A stretch of DNA of 64,000 nt from an uncultured Eubacteriales bacterium (GTDB taxonomy: Bacteria > Bacillota > Clostridia > Christensenellales > Christensenellaceae): positions 57,043-121,042 of the forward strand of contig CAOKKG010000001.1 of assembly GCA_948468985.1 (NCBI GenBank). Direction: 5' to 3'. A model generated the notes under the pieces. The model did no database searches, was not told the DNA's origin, and worked only from the letters and a program-made list of their open reading frames with translations. How positions within the stretch are numbered: position 1 is the stretch's first letter; every line of letters begins with the position of its first letter. This document shows, one piece after another, positions 34,451 to 43,285 of the stretch. The translations under genes and the position numbers were made by a program.

Positions 34451-35950
34451 TCATACCCGCATGCCCAGCAATGTCGTGTCTGCATCCGCCACAAAGCCCA
34501 CATTGCGCCGTGTGCGCACGGAGAGTCCGTGATTATGGAAGGTGCAGAACAGCTCTAGCACATAGCAGGTCTCGTAGAACGCCAGGACGAGGTGATATAC
34601 CTCGCCCTCCCACGCACCGGCGCAGGCAACCCGGAAAAACAGGAGTTGCGTATGCGTGTCGGTCTGCGGCGTTTCCCGCACCGCCGTTTTTCCGTATTCC
34701 CAATACCCCGCGCCGATCTTCAGTTCCGTCGACTCGCCAGCGACCCCCAACCGGAGGGAATCTTCCGCACCGAATTGGAACTGCATACCCGTAATCTCGA
34801 ACAGGTTTGGCGAAAACACATACCGCTTACCCGAGAACTGCTGTGCCAGCGGCATATCCCAGGAACTCACGCCGTCTGGCAGGTACAGCTGCGGCAACTC
34901 CCCCGCCGCCGGGAAAGGCAGGGTGTCCTCTGCATCCCCGCCACCGCAAAGCGCCTCTTTCAAGTCCCCGAGCAGCACATCCAGCGCCCGCATATAGGCG
35001 CGGCTTCCGCCCAGCATGACAAACACGGCGTCCTGCGCCGGGAACACAACATACATCTGCCCAAACGCGCCGATCCCGGCGTAGTCGCCGTCCTCCCCCA
35101 GGATCCACACCTGATACCCGAAGTGCTTTTCCCACTTGGCCGACCGGTTGCCGATGCGAATCTGCGGCGAGGTCATCCGCGCGATATAGTCCGCGCTCAG
35201 AAGCTGCCGCCCCTCCCAGACGCCCTTTTGCAGCAAAAGCTGCGCAAATTTGGCCAGATCCTCCGCCGAAAGACTCATGCCCCATCCGCCCACATTACGG
35301 CCCTGGCTGCATTCCTGCCACGACACGCGGGAAAACCCGAGCGGCGCAAACAGGCGCGGGGCGAGGTATTCCTCCAATCTCTGCCCCGCCGCCTTTTGCA
35401 AAATGGCCGAGAGCATATAGGTGCAGGCGCTGGAATAGAGAAACCTTTGCCCCGGTTCCTCCGCGACATAGCTGCGCAGGAAGTCCTTTGCCCAATCGAC
35501 CGTATCCGAAAATTGGAAATTCGCATAGGAATAGGGGAAGTCGTTGACCACTGCGCCCGGGTATTTGCGTTTGAAATCGTCCGGCGCGGCGTCAAACCCC
35601 GCCGACAGTGTCAATAGGTGCCAAATGCGCATCTTCCGCATGTTTTCACAGGGATGCGCGGGGAGGTATTCCGGGAAATAGTCCGTCACGAAGTCCTCTA
35701 GGCGCAGCAGGCCCTCCTGTTCGGCAAAGCCGATGGCCGCGGCCGTAAAGCTCTTACTCACCGAAAACAGGCTGTGCACCTCGCCCGCCCGGTATGGTTC
35801 CCGGTACCGCTCGGCCACGACCTTGCCACCCTTTAGCACCAATAGAGCATGCACACCATAGCGCGGCACCGCTAGCTTTTTAAGCGCTGCCTCCATCCGT
35901 TTTGCATCGATTCCCGCCGCTGCGGGCGTCGTCCGTTCCAGTTTGTTCAT
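34451..35950 (-). CDS. Serine hydrolase of the beta-lactamase (class C) family
   Basis: The 499-residue protein has the S-x-x-K nucleophile motif in SLFSVSKSFTAAAIG (~residue 68), the Y-x-S/N-type element FLYSSACTYMLSAIL (~172), and the loop VFPAQDAVFVMLGGSR in the position of the third motif, followed by a ~150-residue C-terminal beta-rich domain. No signal peptide is seen, so it is probably cytoplasmic. Members include esterases, D-aminopeptidases and penicillin-binding-like enzymes; antibiotic resistance is not implied. It appears to be monocistronic. Confidence 0.8.
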   Translation of the reverse strand: MNKLERTTPAAAGIDAKRMEAALKKLAVPRYGVHALLVLKGGKVVAERYREPYRAGEVHSLFSVSKSFTAAAIGFAEQEGLLRLEDFVTDYFPEYLPAHPCENMRKMRIWHLLTLSAGFDAAPDDFKRKYPGAVVNDFPYSYANFQFSDTVDWAKDFLRSYVAEEPGQRFLYSSACTYMLSAILQKAAGQRLEEYLAPRLFAPLGFSRVSWQECSQGRNVGGWGMSLSAEDLAKFAQLLLQKGVWEGRQLLSADYIARMTSPQIRIGNRSAKWEKHFGYQVWILGEDGDYAGIGAFGQMYVVFPAQDAVFVMLGGSRAYMRALDVLLGDLKEALCGGGDAEDTLPFPAAGELPQLYLPDGVSSWDMPLAQQFSGKRYVFSPNLFEITGMQFQFGAEDSLRLGVAGESTELKIGAGYWEYGKTAVRETPQTDTHTQLLFFRVACAGAWEGEVYHLVLAFYETCYVLELFCTFHNHGLSVRTRRNVGFVADADTTLLGMRV

Positions 35951-36089
35951 CGCGTTTTTCCCTCTGTGCGTTCTTTTCGTCCCTATTATACTACAATACC
36001 CTGCCCCGAAAAAAGAGTTCCCTGCATTTTACTTTTTCCCCCCGCTGTGCTATTCTTATGAGAAAAATGAATTTTCGGGAGGGTTCCCT

Positions 36090-36497
36090 ATGGATACACA
36101 AGCCTTTTTGGAACAGTTTCATAAGACAGATGCCTTCAGCCGCGCACTCGGCATCCGGGTGCGCACACTCCGGCCGGACCTCGTCGAGGCAGAGATGGAT
36201 GTCGGCGCGGACAAGCAGAACTATATGGGGCATCTGCACGGGGGCGCATATTTTTCGCTCTGCGATGTCGCCGCCGGGCTCTGTGCCTCTGCAAACGGCG
36301 AGCAATGCGTCACGTTGGACGCCAGCATCCACTACCTGCGTGGGGCCACGGGTGGGAAGATCCTGGGCCGCGCCACGCCTGTTCGCCGCGGACGGCGGAT
36401 CTGCGTGTGCAGCCTGCAGATATCCTCCGAAAACGGCGCCCTGCTCGCCACCGGCACCTTCACCATGTACATGACCGGTGTACCCATAAATTTCTGA
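36090..36497 (+). CDS. PaaI family hotdog thioesterase
   Basis: The 135-residue protein has the hotdog fold: an N-terminal helix, the family signature NYMGHLHGGAYFSLCDVAAG (H-G-G-x-x-x-x-L-x-D), then ASIHYLRGATGGKILGRATP and a terminal strand CSLQISSENGALLATGTFTMY. It hydrolyses acyl- or aryl-CoA thioesters; the preferred acid is unknown. GGGAGGG lies 5 bp before the ATG, excluding the 49-residue upstream extension. Confidence 0.85.
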   Translation: MDTQAFLEQFHKTDAFSRALGIRVRTLRPDLVEAEMDVGADKQNYMGHLHGGAYFSLCDVAAGLCASANGEQCVTLDASIHYLRGATGGKILGRATPVRRGRRICVCSLQISSENGALLATGTFTMYMTGVPINF

Positions 36498-36613
36498 ACA
36501 AAACCGAAGTTTGCTGGAAAATGTAAACTTTTTGGGGCGCGCATATACAATTTTGCACGATTGGCGTATAATTGCCTTGTTCCTGGCAACAAATCAAGGA
36601 AATCAGAGAGCGT

Positions 36614-38311
36614 ATGAAACAGAAACTTCAAAACTTTTGCAACATCATAAAACAGGCTGTCTCGGCCGGGCTTTCCAAGCTGTCCGGCAAACGGGGCCGC
36701 GCTTCCGGCCGCAAGGTGCACACTTGGGCCGCGCCGCAGGCATTGCAGTCCGCCGTGCACAGCGCATCGCAGTACTATACGAGCCTCGGCAAGCACCGTC
36801 TGCTCTATGTGCTCACGGCCTGCCTCTTGCTCGTCATGACGCCGGTGTGCATTGCATTGTGCATCCCTTTCCATTCCGCTTCCGCGGGGACGGACGATTC
36901 GCTGCACATCAACAGCACGGGCGTGCTGTCCGCCGCGGCGGTGGAGGCGGCCGAACCGGCAAAGATCTATTCCGCCGACCCCGGCTTTGTCAACCCGGTC
37001 GTCGCGCAGATGCAGGAACGCCTGATGGCGCTTTCCTATATGGGAGACGACGAACCTTCCAATTATTATGGCGACGAAATGGTCGAGGCAGTGAAGCGTT
37101 TCCAGCGCACGCATGGCCTCGAGATGACGGGTATCGCGGATTACGAGACCTTCGACCTACTTTTTTCGGACAAGGCAAAGCCGTATGCCGTTTCGGAAGG
37201 CGCAGAAGGTAACGATGTCGCCGATTTGCAGGCGCGTCTTGTCGAACTCGGATACCTGAAGGAAGCCACCGGCATCTTTGACGCGGCGACGACCGCCGCC
37301 GTCAAGAAGTTCCAGCAGCGCAATGCCCTGTCCGTCGACGGCACAATCGGGCAAAAAACGCGTGAGGCGCTGTATTCCGAGGATGTCAACGCCTACGCCT
37401 TCTATGTTGGCGAGGAAAGCAGCGAAATTCTCTCTCTGCAGCAGCGGCTTCACAATCTCGGATACCTCACGACGACCCCAGACGGCAAGTATGGCAAAGA
37501 TACGGTGAGCGCCGTCAAGCGCTTCCAGGAGCGCAACGGCCTGATCTCGGATGGGTATCTCGGCACGGCGACCAAGGAGCTTTTGCTCTCGGACAATGTG
37601 CAGGCAAACAGCATCGGCCTAGGAGACAGCGGCAGCGATGTCACCCGCATCCAGGAACGCCTGGTCGCGCTCGGCTATCTGCGCAGCGCCACGGGATATT
37701 TTGGGGAAAGCACGGTGTCTGCGCTCAAGTCCTTCCAGCAGCGCAACGGCCTGTCCGCCGATGGAAAATTCGGCGCATCGACCAACCATAAGCTGTTTTC
37801 GGACTCCGCTGTCAAGGCGCCCGTATCGACCCCCAAAAAGAACAATAACAGCGGCAATAAGAACAATTCGAACAAGAATAACAGCGGCAATAAGAACAAC
37901 AATTCCGGCAGCTCCTCCGGCGGCGGAAACTACAGCTACTCCGGCTCCGGCAGCGTCTCGGCGCTCATCGCTGCGGCAGAATCCCGCCTCGGGTGCAAGT
38001 ATGTGCTGGGCGCCAAGGGCCCGAACCAATTCGACTGCTCCGGCCTTGTCTACTGGTGCCTCAACAATGCCGGCGTTAAGCAGGGCTATATGACCTCGGC
38101 CGGATGGCGCAATTGCGGCAAGTATCAGCGCATTAACAGCCGCAGCGAAGTCAAGGCGGGCGACATCCTGGTCTTTAGGGGGCATGTCGGCATCGCCGTC
38201 AGCAACAGCATGATGATCGACGCCTCGACAAGCAAGGGCAAGGTCGTCAAACGCACCTCCTACGGCACCTATTGGGACACCCGTTGGATTTGTGCCTACC
38301 GCATCTTCTAA
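36614..38311 (+). CDS. Membrane-anchored NlpC/P60 endopeptidase with four peptidoglycan-binding repeats
   Basis: The 565-residue protein has a basic cytoplasmic N-terminus, one membrane segment (~62-90, LLYVLTACLLLVMTPVCIALCI), then four PG_binding_1 repeats of ~70 residues. Each repeat has the pattern LQ-x-R-L-x-x-L-G-Y-L...T...A-V-K-x-F-Q-x-R-N-G-L-x-x-D-G-x-x-G (e.g. QQRLHNLGYLTT and QERLVALGYLRS). An Asn/Ser/Lys/Gly linker (~400-440) follows, then an NlpC/P60 domain with Cys in FDCSGLVYW, His in RGHVGIAV and a further polar residue. It likely cleaves stem peptides of peptidoglycan, with the repeats holding it to the wall. Spore or vegetative role is undetermined. Confidence 0.9.
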   Translation: MKQKLQNFCNIIKQAVSAGLSKLSGKRGRASGRKVHTWAAPQALQSAVHSASQYYTSLGKHRLLYVLTACLLLVMTPVCIALCIPFHSASAGTDDSLHINSTGVLSAAAVEAAEPAKIYSADPGFVNPVVAQMQERLMALSYMGDDEPSNYYGDEMVEAVKRFQRTHGLEMTGIADYETFDLLFSDKAKPYAVSEGAEGNDVADLQARLVELGYLKEATGIFDAATTAAVKKFQQRNALSVDGTIGQKTREALYSEDVNAYAFYVGEESSEILSLQQRLHNLGYLTTTPDGKYGKDTVSAVKRFQERNGLISDGYLGTATKELLLSDNVQANSIGLGDSGSDVTRIQERLVALGYLRSATGYFGESTVSALKSFQQRNGLSADGKFGASTNHKLFSDSAVKAPVSTPKKNNNSGNKNNSNKNNSGNKNNNSGSSSGGGNYSYSGSGSVSALIAAAESRLGCKYVLGAKGPNQFDCSGLVYWCLNNAGVKQGYMTSAGWRNCGKYQRINSRSEVKAGDILVFRGHVGIAVSNSMMIDASTSKGKVVKRTSYGTYWDTRWICAYRIF

Positions 38312-38346
38312 CAACAAAAAGCAGCAGGTTTCGCCTGCTGCTTTTT
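38312..38346 (+). terminator. Rho-independent terminator
   Basis: AAAAAGCAGCAGG-TTTCG-CCTGCTGCTTTTT directly after the NlpC/P60 stop codon. Confidence 0.9.
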
Positions 38347-38403
38347 GGTTTATCCTTTAGATAGAAAGCACAGCCTTTCAATTCCCTTAGAGGTATATAT
38401 GCC

Positions 38404-38991
38404 ATGCTTGATAAGAGCGTTCCGTTTCTGAATATCCTGATGTGCCGCCCGGCAGGCACCCCTATCCCACAGTACGCCTTGCCGGAGGGTTACTCCTTTT
38501 CGATGTTCGCGCCCGGCGACGAAAAGGAATGGGCGGAAATCGAAGCATCCGTCCTGGAATTCCCGCGCGGGGTGGATGCGCTCGTACATTTCCAACATCG
38601 TTTCCTCTATGCGCCGCAGGAGGTCGCGCGCCGCTGCCTGTTCATCCAAAACCCGGCAGGCGAAAAGATCGCCACCGCGACCATCTGGTGGGAATATTCC
38701 GGCAAGCGCCGCGACCCGTGGGTGAGCTATGTCGCCGTCAAGCCGGACTATCAAGGGCTCGGCCTCAGCAAGGCGCTGTTGAGCCGCCTGTTGGAGCTCT
38801 CGGCCGAGATCGAGGGTGACCGTAAGGTCTATCTGCATACGCAGACCTGGAGCCACCGCGCCGTCAAGCTGTATGAAAAGTTTGGTTTCTACATCACGAA
38901 GGAGCCAAACCTCTTCAAATATGCCAACAATCAATACGAGGAGGCCACCGCGCTACTGGCCGAGATCTACAGCAGATATCCGGCCCGATAA
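38404..38991 (+). CDS. GNAT family N-acetyltransferase
   Basis: The 195-residue protein has motif A as VSYVAVKPDYQGLGLSKALLSRLLELS (Q-G-L-G-x-S/A), a preceding strand EKIATATIWWEYSG, and motif B as TQTWSHRAVKLYEKFGFYIT (Y-E-K-x-G-F). A GAGG lies ~11 bp before the ATG. It is a cytoplasmic acetyl-CoA-dependent acetyltransferase of unknown acceptor, lying between two terminated units and apparently transcribed alone. Confidence 0.85.
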   Translation: MLDKSVPFLNILMCRPAGTPIPQYALPEGYSFSMFAPGDEKEWAEIEASVLEFPRGVDALVHFQHRFLYAPQEVARRCLFIQNPAGEKIATATIWWEYSGKRRDPWVSYVAVKPDYQGLGLSKALLSRLLELSAEIEGDRKVYLHTQTWSHRAVKLYEKFGFYITKEPNLFKYANNQYEEATALLAEIYSRYPAR

Positions 38992-39003
38992 GCAAACTTT
39001 TGC

Positions 39004-39032
39004 TTGTTTCCTGGGCGTTTGTTTGCTATAAT
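39004..39032 (+). promoter_or_regulatory. Putative sigma-A promoter for the class II aldolase
   Basis: TTGTTT (39004-39009), 17-bp spacer, TATAAT (39027-39032). The leader is ~70 nt. Confidence 0.75.
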
Positions 39033-39110
39033 GAATTTGTTGAGTTGAATGGAAAGGGCTCTGTCCTTTTTCCTATATTTATCTTGAAAGGATGAAAAGA
39101 GGTAAATCGT

Positions 39111-39989
39111 ATGTTAGTATCTATGAAAGAAATTCTCGATCGCGCAAGCAAGGAAAACTATGGCGTTGTAGCTCCGAATGTATGCAGCGAGCTTGACGCG
39201 CGCGCGGTCATCGAAATCGCGGAAGAGCTTCACGCTCCGATCATTCTGGATGTTGCGCACGGCGCGACGCCGGACATCAAGTTCCTGGGCAGCTATCTGA
39301 CGATTCTGGCGGATAAATCCAATGTCCCGGTTGCCATCAACTTGGATCATGGCGCAACCTATGAACACGCGATTGACGCGATTGCCGCCGGCTTCACCTC
39401 CATCATGGTGGACCGTTCCAGCCTCCCCTACGAGGACAATGTGGCACAGGTCAAGGAACTCGTCAAAGTTGCGCACGCCACGGGTGTCAGCGTCGAAGCA
39501 GAGCTTGGCCATGTTGGTCAGGGCGACAACTATGCAGTAGACGGCAAGCAGGCATTGACGGATCCCCAGGAAGCCAAGAAATACATTGAAGAAACGGGCA
39601 TCGATATGCTGGCAGTCGCTGTTGGCACGGCACATGGCGAATATGTCGGCACGCCGCACATCGACTTTGAGCGCCTCGTCGCTATCAAGGAAGCGGTTGG
39701 ACAGGACTTCCCGCTCGTGCTGCACGGCGGCTCCGGCTCCGGTGACGAAAACCTGGCCAAGGCTTGCACGCTGGGCATCAACAAGGTTAACATCTATACC
39801 GACCTGGCCAAGGCTGCTGTCAAGAAGGTCAAGGAAATGCCGCGCGCAGGCATGATTTGGCCGGCCATCATTTCCGGCATCAAGGAACAGATTGGCTACT
39901 ACATCGAACTGTTCGGCGGCAAGGGCAAGGCTTGGACGCCGGTGGATAAGGGCATTTCCGGCAAGGTCGTCGACCTGATCGAAAAGTAA
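39111..39989 (+). CDS. fba: Class II fructose-bisphosphate (ketose-bisphosphate) aldolase
   Basis: The 292-residue zinc aldolase shows APNVCSELDARAVIEIA, the catalytic NLDHGATYEHAIDAI (Asp and zinc His), VEAELGHVGQGD, AVGTAHGEY and VLHGGSGS with two further zinc histidines, and the phosphate-binding NIYTDLAKA. It cleaves fructose 1,6-bisphosphate or a tagatose/ketose relative to DHAP and an aldehyde. The KbaY/GatY-like length leaves substrate open; glycolytic use is most likely since no sugar operon flanks it. It ends at its own terminator. Confidence 0.92.
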   Translation: MLVSMKEILDRASKENYGVVAPNVCSELDARAVIEIAEELHAPIILDVAHGATPDIKFLGSYLTILADKSNVPVAINLDHGATYEHAIDAIAAGFTSIMVDRSSLPYEDNVAQVKELVKVAHATGVSVEAELGHVGQGDNYAVDGKQALTDPQEAKKYIEETGIDMLAVAVGTAHGEYVGTPHIDFERLVAIKEAVGQDFPLVLHGGSGSGDENLAKACTLGINKVNIYTDLAKAAVKKVKEMPRAGMIWPAIISGIKEQIGYYIELFGGKGKAWTPVDKGISGKVVDLIEK

Positions 39990-39999
39990 TCTTTGCGAT

Positions 40000-40030
40000 C
40001 CGAGAGGAGGCAACTGCCTCCTCTTTTTTT
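40000..40030 (+). terminator. Rho-independent terminator after fba
   Basis: GAGAGGAGGCA-ACTG-CCTCCTC followed by a T run. Confidence 0.85.
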
Positions 40031-40058
40031 GTGTCTCGCTGCTTCCCGGCAAAACGGC

Positions 40059-40087
40059 TTGTAAATTTTCTGTGCATGAATTACAAT
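40059..40087 (+). promoter_or_regulatory. Putative promoter of the Na+-pump operon
   Basis: TTGTAA (40059-40064), 17-bp spacer, TACAAT (40082-40087), 35 bp before the start. Confidence 0.65.
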
Positions 40088-40122
40088 AGAAACGAAAACT
40101 TTCACACAAAGGATTTTGAACG

Positions 40123-41268
40123 ATGGAAAAATTTTTGACCAACATGGTCGCATTGTTTGAAAATGTGACCAACATCACCTGGCAGATGGCCGTCATGTGG
40201 ATTATCGGTGCAATTCTCATCTACTTGGCCATCAAAAAGGAAATGGAGCCCTCGCTGCTGTTGCCCATGGGCTTTGGCGTCATCCTTGTCAACCTGCCCA
40301 TGTCCGGCGCGATTACGCAGGGGACGGAGGAGGGCGCCCTGAGCGTCCTGTTTGACGCCGGCATCGCCAACGAGCTGTTCCCGCTCATCCTCTTTATTGG
40401 CATCGGTGCCATGATCGACTTCGGCCCGCTGCTCTCCAACCCCAAAATGCTGCTCTTCGGGGCGGCGGCGCAGTTCGGCATCTTCTTCACGCTGAGTATG
40501 GCGCGCCTGTTCGGCTTTGAGTTGGTAGACGCCGCCTCCATCGGCATCATCGGTGCGGCGGACGGCCCGACCTCTATCTTCGTGGCAAACTATTTCCATT
40601 CCAACTACTCGGCTGCAATCACTGTGGCGGCATATTCCTATATGGCGCTCGTCCCCATGATCCAGCCGCCGGTCATCAAGATGATTACCACCAAGAAGGA
40701 ACGCATGATCCGCATGAAGTATGAACAGAAGGACATCTCCCCGGCCGTGCGCATCCTGTTCCCGATCATCGTCACCATGATTGCCGGATTCGTCGCCCCG
40801 AAGTCCGTCGCACTGGTCGGCTTCCTGATGTTCGGCAACCTGATCCGCGAATGCGGCGTGCTCCGCTCGCTGTCCGAAACGGCGCAGAATGTCCTCGCGA
40901 ACCTGATCACCATCTTCCTCGGGATTACCGTTGCGGTCAACATGAAGGCCGAGACCTTCCTATGCTGGGAGACGCTGCTCATCTTCGCGCTGGGCCTCAT
41001 CTCCTTCATCTTTGACACCATCGGCGGCGTGTTTTTCGCCAAATTCCTCAACCTGTTCAGCAAGAACAAGATCAACCCGATGATCGGTGCGGCGGGCATT
41101 TCCGCGTTCCCGATGGCGTCCCGCGTCGTCCACAAGATGGGCCGCGACGAGGATCCGGGCAACTTCCTGCTCATGCATGCAGCGGGCGCGAATGTCGCCG
41201 GGCAGGTTGGTTCGGTCATCGCCGGCGGGTTGGTCATGACACTCGTCAGCGCGGCTCTTGGGCTGTAA
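40123..41268 (+). CDS. oadB: Sodium-translocating decarboxylase beta subunit (OadB/GcdB family)
   Basis: The 381-residue polytopic protein has the family hallmarks FPLILFIGIGAMIDFGPLLSNP and the Na+-site region AASIGIIGAADGPTSIFVANYF (the conserved G-A-A-D-G-P-T). These are followed by SAAITVAAYSYMALVPMIQPP and an internal-repeat half with AAGISAFPMASRV. The beta subunit decarboxylates carboxybiotin and exports Na+. The gamma subunit is encoded 16 bp downstream, but no carboxyltransferase or biotin-carrier gene is present, so the substrate (oxaloacetate, methylmalonyl-CoA, glutaconyl-CoA) cannot be read from context. Confidence 0.93.
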   Translation: MEKFLTNMVALFENVTNITWQMAVMWIIGAILIYLAIKKEMEPSLLLPMGFGVILVNLPMSGAITQGTEEGALSVLFDAGIANELFPLILFIGIGAMIDFGPLLSNPKMLLFGAAAQFGIFFTLSMARLFGFELVDAASIGIIGAADGPTSIFVANYFHSNYSAAITVAAYSYMALVPMIQPPVIKMITTKKERMIRMKYEQKDISPAVRILFPIIVTMIAGFVAPKSVALVGFLMFGNLIRECGVLRSLSETAQNVLANLITIFLGITVAVNMKAETFLCWETLLIFALGLISFIFDTIGGVFFAKFLNLFSKNKINPMIGAAGISAFPMASRVVHKMGRDEDPGNFLLMHAAGANVAGQVGSVIAGGLVMTLVSAALGL

Positions 41269-41284
41269 GGGAAGGAGGCAACAC

Positions 41285-41419
41285 ATGTCCATCAATTTTT
41301 CTGCATTCCTGGATTCTCTGACCATCATGCTGAGCGGCATGGTCGGCATCTTCGCCGTCATGCTCGTCCTCTATGCGGTCATTATCCTCCTGGGCAAGGC
41401 TTTCGCCCCCAAGAAGTAA
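41285..41419 (+). CDS. OadG-family sodium pump gamma subunit (44 residues)
   Basis: This tiny gene starts ATG six bases after GGAAGGAGG, 16 bp behind oadB. The product has a short polar N-terminus, one transmembrane helix (MLSGMVGIFAVMLVLYAVII) and a Lys-rich end (FAPKK). Position, size and topology are those of the OadG/gamma subunits that stabilise Na+-pumping decarboxylases. The MVGIFAVM-type core is family-like. The long soluble tail of classical OadG is absent. Confidence 0.8.
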   Translation: MSINFSAFLDSLTIMLSGMVGIFAVMLVLYAVIILLGKAFAPKK

Positions 41420-41440
41420 TCGCGAAAACTTTCGCTATGC

Positions 41441-41475
41441 CAAAACCCCCTGTCCGGTCGGATAGGGGGTTTTTC
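41441..41475 (+). terminator. Rho-independent terminator of the oadB operon
   Basis: AAAACCCCCT ... AGGGGGTTTTT hairpin with T run, 20 bp after the gamma subunit. Beyond it, 41476-41687 contains no supported gene. Confidence 0.85.
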
Positions 41476-41687
41476 TCTGCGCTTCTATATGTTTTTCATT
41501 GTGTCGTGCTCAAAGACTGCGCCCGCTTCCCGCATGTTTTGGGGGTATTCCCTCTTTCCGGCAAACGCCCACGGAATGCCTCCTCCCTTGCGGATGCGGT
41601 GAGCCAGGGCACTCAGGCAAGGAGGATTTATGCTCGCATCTTCGCACTTGACTGGTTATGCAAAAAGCCCTCCGGTAGATGGTGCGC

Positions 41688-42593
41688 TTAGCCCTCTATC
41701 GTCTTGCCCGGCAGCTGCGCCAGGATGATGGCTACGAACATCAACACGCACCCGATCGCCTCACGCGCCGAGGGCACCTGATGCAGCAGCACGATCCCCG
41801 CCAGCACGGCGAACACAGACTCCAGGCTCATGAGAAGCGATGCCACAGCCGGTTTGGTCTCCTTCTGCCCCAGTACCTGCAAGGTATATCCCACCCCGCT
41901 GGACAGCACCCCGCCGTAAAGGAGCGGCGCCCAGGCCGCGAGGATGTTTCCCATATCCAGCGGCCGTTCACAGAGCAGCATGGGGACAAATGAGGTCAGC
42001 CCCGCCACAAAAAACTGAATGCAGGAAAGGCGCAGGCCGTCCAACTTGCCCGCGAAGTGGTCAACCACCAAGATGTGCACGGAAAAGCCCAGCGCGCACA
42101 GCCCCACAAAGCCGTCCCCCATCGAGAGTGATAGCTTGTCCTTCATGCACAAGAGGTATAGCCCTGCCGCCGCAAGCGCAATGCAGCCCCAGGTGCGCAG
42201 CGGCACCTTCTTTCCAAAGAAAAGCCCCAGCACCGGGACAATCAAGATATACATCGCCGTGATAAATCCTGCCTTGCCGACCGTCGTGTACTGCACACCG
42301 ACCTGCTGAAACATGCTAGCCACGCCCAGCGCCAAGCCACAGCAAAGCCCGGCCAGCCAGAGCTTTTTCCTTTCCGCCCCCGTCATCGGCCGATAGGTCC
42401 CCGCCCGCTTCTGCCGCCGATTGGCCGCCCAGATCACCGGCAAAAGTGAGACCGCCCCGAGGAAGGAGCGGATCGTCTGATAGGTAAACGGGCCAATATA
42501 TTCCATGCCCACGCTCTGCGCGACAAAGGCGCTGCCCCAGATGACCGCCGTCAAGAGCAGGAGCAGGTCTCCGCGCATGTGTTTTTTCTGCAT
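41688..42593 (-). CDS. DMT superfamily transporter (EamA family)
   Basis: The 301-residue protein has ten hydrophobic helices in two EamA repeats. The first begins LLLLLTAVIWGSAFVAQSVG (family W-G-S-x-F), and the second repeat ends with VLSSGVGYTLQVLGQKE and LEPVFA-like SLESVFAVLAGIVLLHQ. It is a metabolite or drug exporter of the inner membrane; substrate unknown. The start is set at MQKKHMRG, preceded by GGGAG; a long 117-residue upstream extension runs through the divergent promoter and is rejected. Confidence 0.9.
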   Translation of the reverse strand: MQKKHMRGDLLLLLTAVIWGSAFVAQSVGMEYIGPFTYQTIRSFLGAVSLLPVIWAANRRQKRAGTYRPMTGAERKKLWLAGLCCGLALGVASMFQQVGVQYTTVGKAGFITAMYILIVPVLGLFFGKKVPLRTWGCIALAAAGLYLLCMKDKLSLSMGDGFVGLCALGFSVHILVVDHFAGKLDGLRLSCIQFFVAGLTSFVPMLLCERPLDMGNILAAWAPLLYGGVLSSGVGYTLQVLGQKETKPAVASLLMSLESVFAVLAGIVLLHQVPSAREAIGCVLMFVAIILAQLPGKTIEG

Positions 42594-42621
42594 AACTGTT
42601 TCTCCCTCTGATATTTTCCTC

Positions 42622-42650
42622 ATTATACCCCGCCCTGCCCCGCCCGACAA
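42622..42650 (-). promoter_or_regulatory. Putative promoter of the DMT transporter gene
   Basis: Minus strand: TTGTCG (42650-42645), 17-bp spacer, TATAAT (42627-42622). Confidence 0.7.
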
Positions 42651-42662
42651 GGATTTTCCCAT

Positions 42663-42691
42663 TTGCCTTTTGCCCACGCGTATCGTATACT
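42663..42691 (+). promoter_or_regulatory. Putative promoter of the P-loop kinase gene
   Basis: TTGCCT (42663-42668), 17-bp spacer, TATACT (42686-42691). It is back-to-back with the divergent DMT promoter. Confidence 0.7.
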
Positions 42692-42722
42692 GAAGGTAAT
42701 CCATCGAAAGGAGCGTGCACCT

Positions 42723-43235
42723 ATGATCTATCTGATTGCCGGCGGCACCCACACGGGGAAAACCCACTTGGCGCAGCAGCTGCTTGAAAAGTACCACTTT
42801 CCCTATCTGTCCATCGATCATCTGAAAATGGGATTGATCCGTAGCGGCCAGACCTCCCTGACGCCAGCGGACGATGCCAAGCTCACGGCGTATCTTTGGC
42901 CGATTGTACGCGAGATTGTCAAAACCGCGATTGAGAACCGGCAAAACCTTATCGTCGAGGGGTGCTACATCCCCTTTACCTGGCAGGAGGACTTTTCACC
43001 GGAATACCTCCGGGACATCCGCTTTTTCTGCCTGATCCTCTCGGAAGGATATATCCGCGCGCATTTCGATGCCATCCGCGACTATGCCAATACGATTGAG
43101 CAGCGCACAGACGATTCCGCGCTCTCTCCCACCGACCTGATTCAGGAAAACGCGGAAACACTGGCCGCCTGTCAAAAATACGGGCTCGACCACCTGCTCG
43201 TGACTGACGCCTACCCGACCGAGTGTCCCCTCTAA
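42723..43235 (+). CDS. P-loop small-molecule kinase-like protein
   Basis: The 170-residue protein begins MIYLIAGGTHTGKTHLAQQL, a Walker A loop at the very N-terminus. It continues with a Lys/Asp-containing SIDHLKMGLIRSG and a Walker B-like NLIVEGCYIPF (E-G as in adenylate/2-phosphoglycerate-kinase-like folds). The C-terminus carries a small lid-like helical segment and an Asp-His-Leu-Leu. It resembles adenylate-kinase-fold enzymes of unknown substrate; nucleotide binding is firm, kinase activity inferred. Zeta-type toxin is less likely because no antitoxin gene accompanies it. Confidence 0.7.
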   Translation: MIYLIAGGTHTGKTHLAQQLLEKYHFPYLSIDHLKMGLIRSGQTSLTPADDAKLTAYLWPIVREIVKTAIENRQNLIVEGCYIPFTWQEDFSPEYLRDIRFFCLILSEGYIRAHFDAIRDYANTIEQRTDDSALSPTDLIQENAETLAACQKYGLDHLLVTDAYPTECPL

Positions 43236-43239
43236 AAAC

Positions 43240-43275
43240 AAAAACCCCCATCGCAAAGGCGATGGGGGTTTTCTC
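43240..43275. terminator. Bidirectional Rho-independent terminator
   Basis: AAAACCCCCATCGC-AAAG-GCGATGGGGGTTTT between two convergent genes, with A/T runs on both sides. Confidence 0.9.
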
Positions 43276-43285
43276 TTATTTCCGG

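Noticed and set aside
39114..40220. 368-codon frame antisense to the aldolase
   Set aside because: It covers the aldolase gene and its terminator, has no ribosome site and no domain; the aldolase is unmistakable.
41437..41691. 84-codon frame downstream of the Na+-pump operon
   Set aside because: It begins within the terminator region, has no ribosome site and no recognisable domain.
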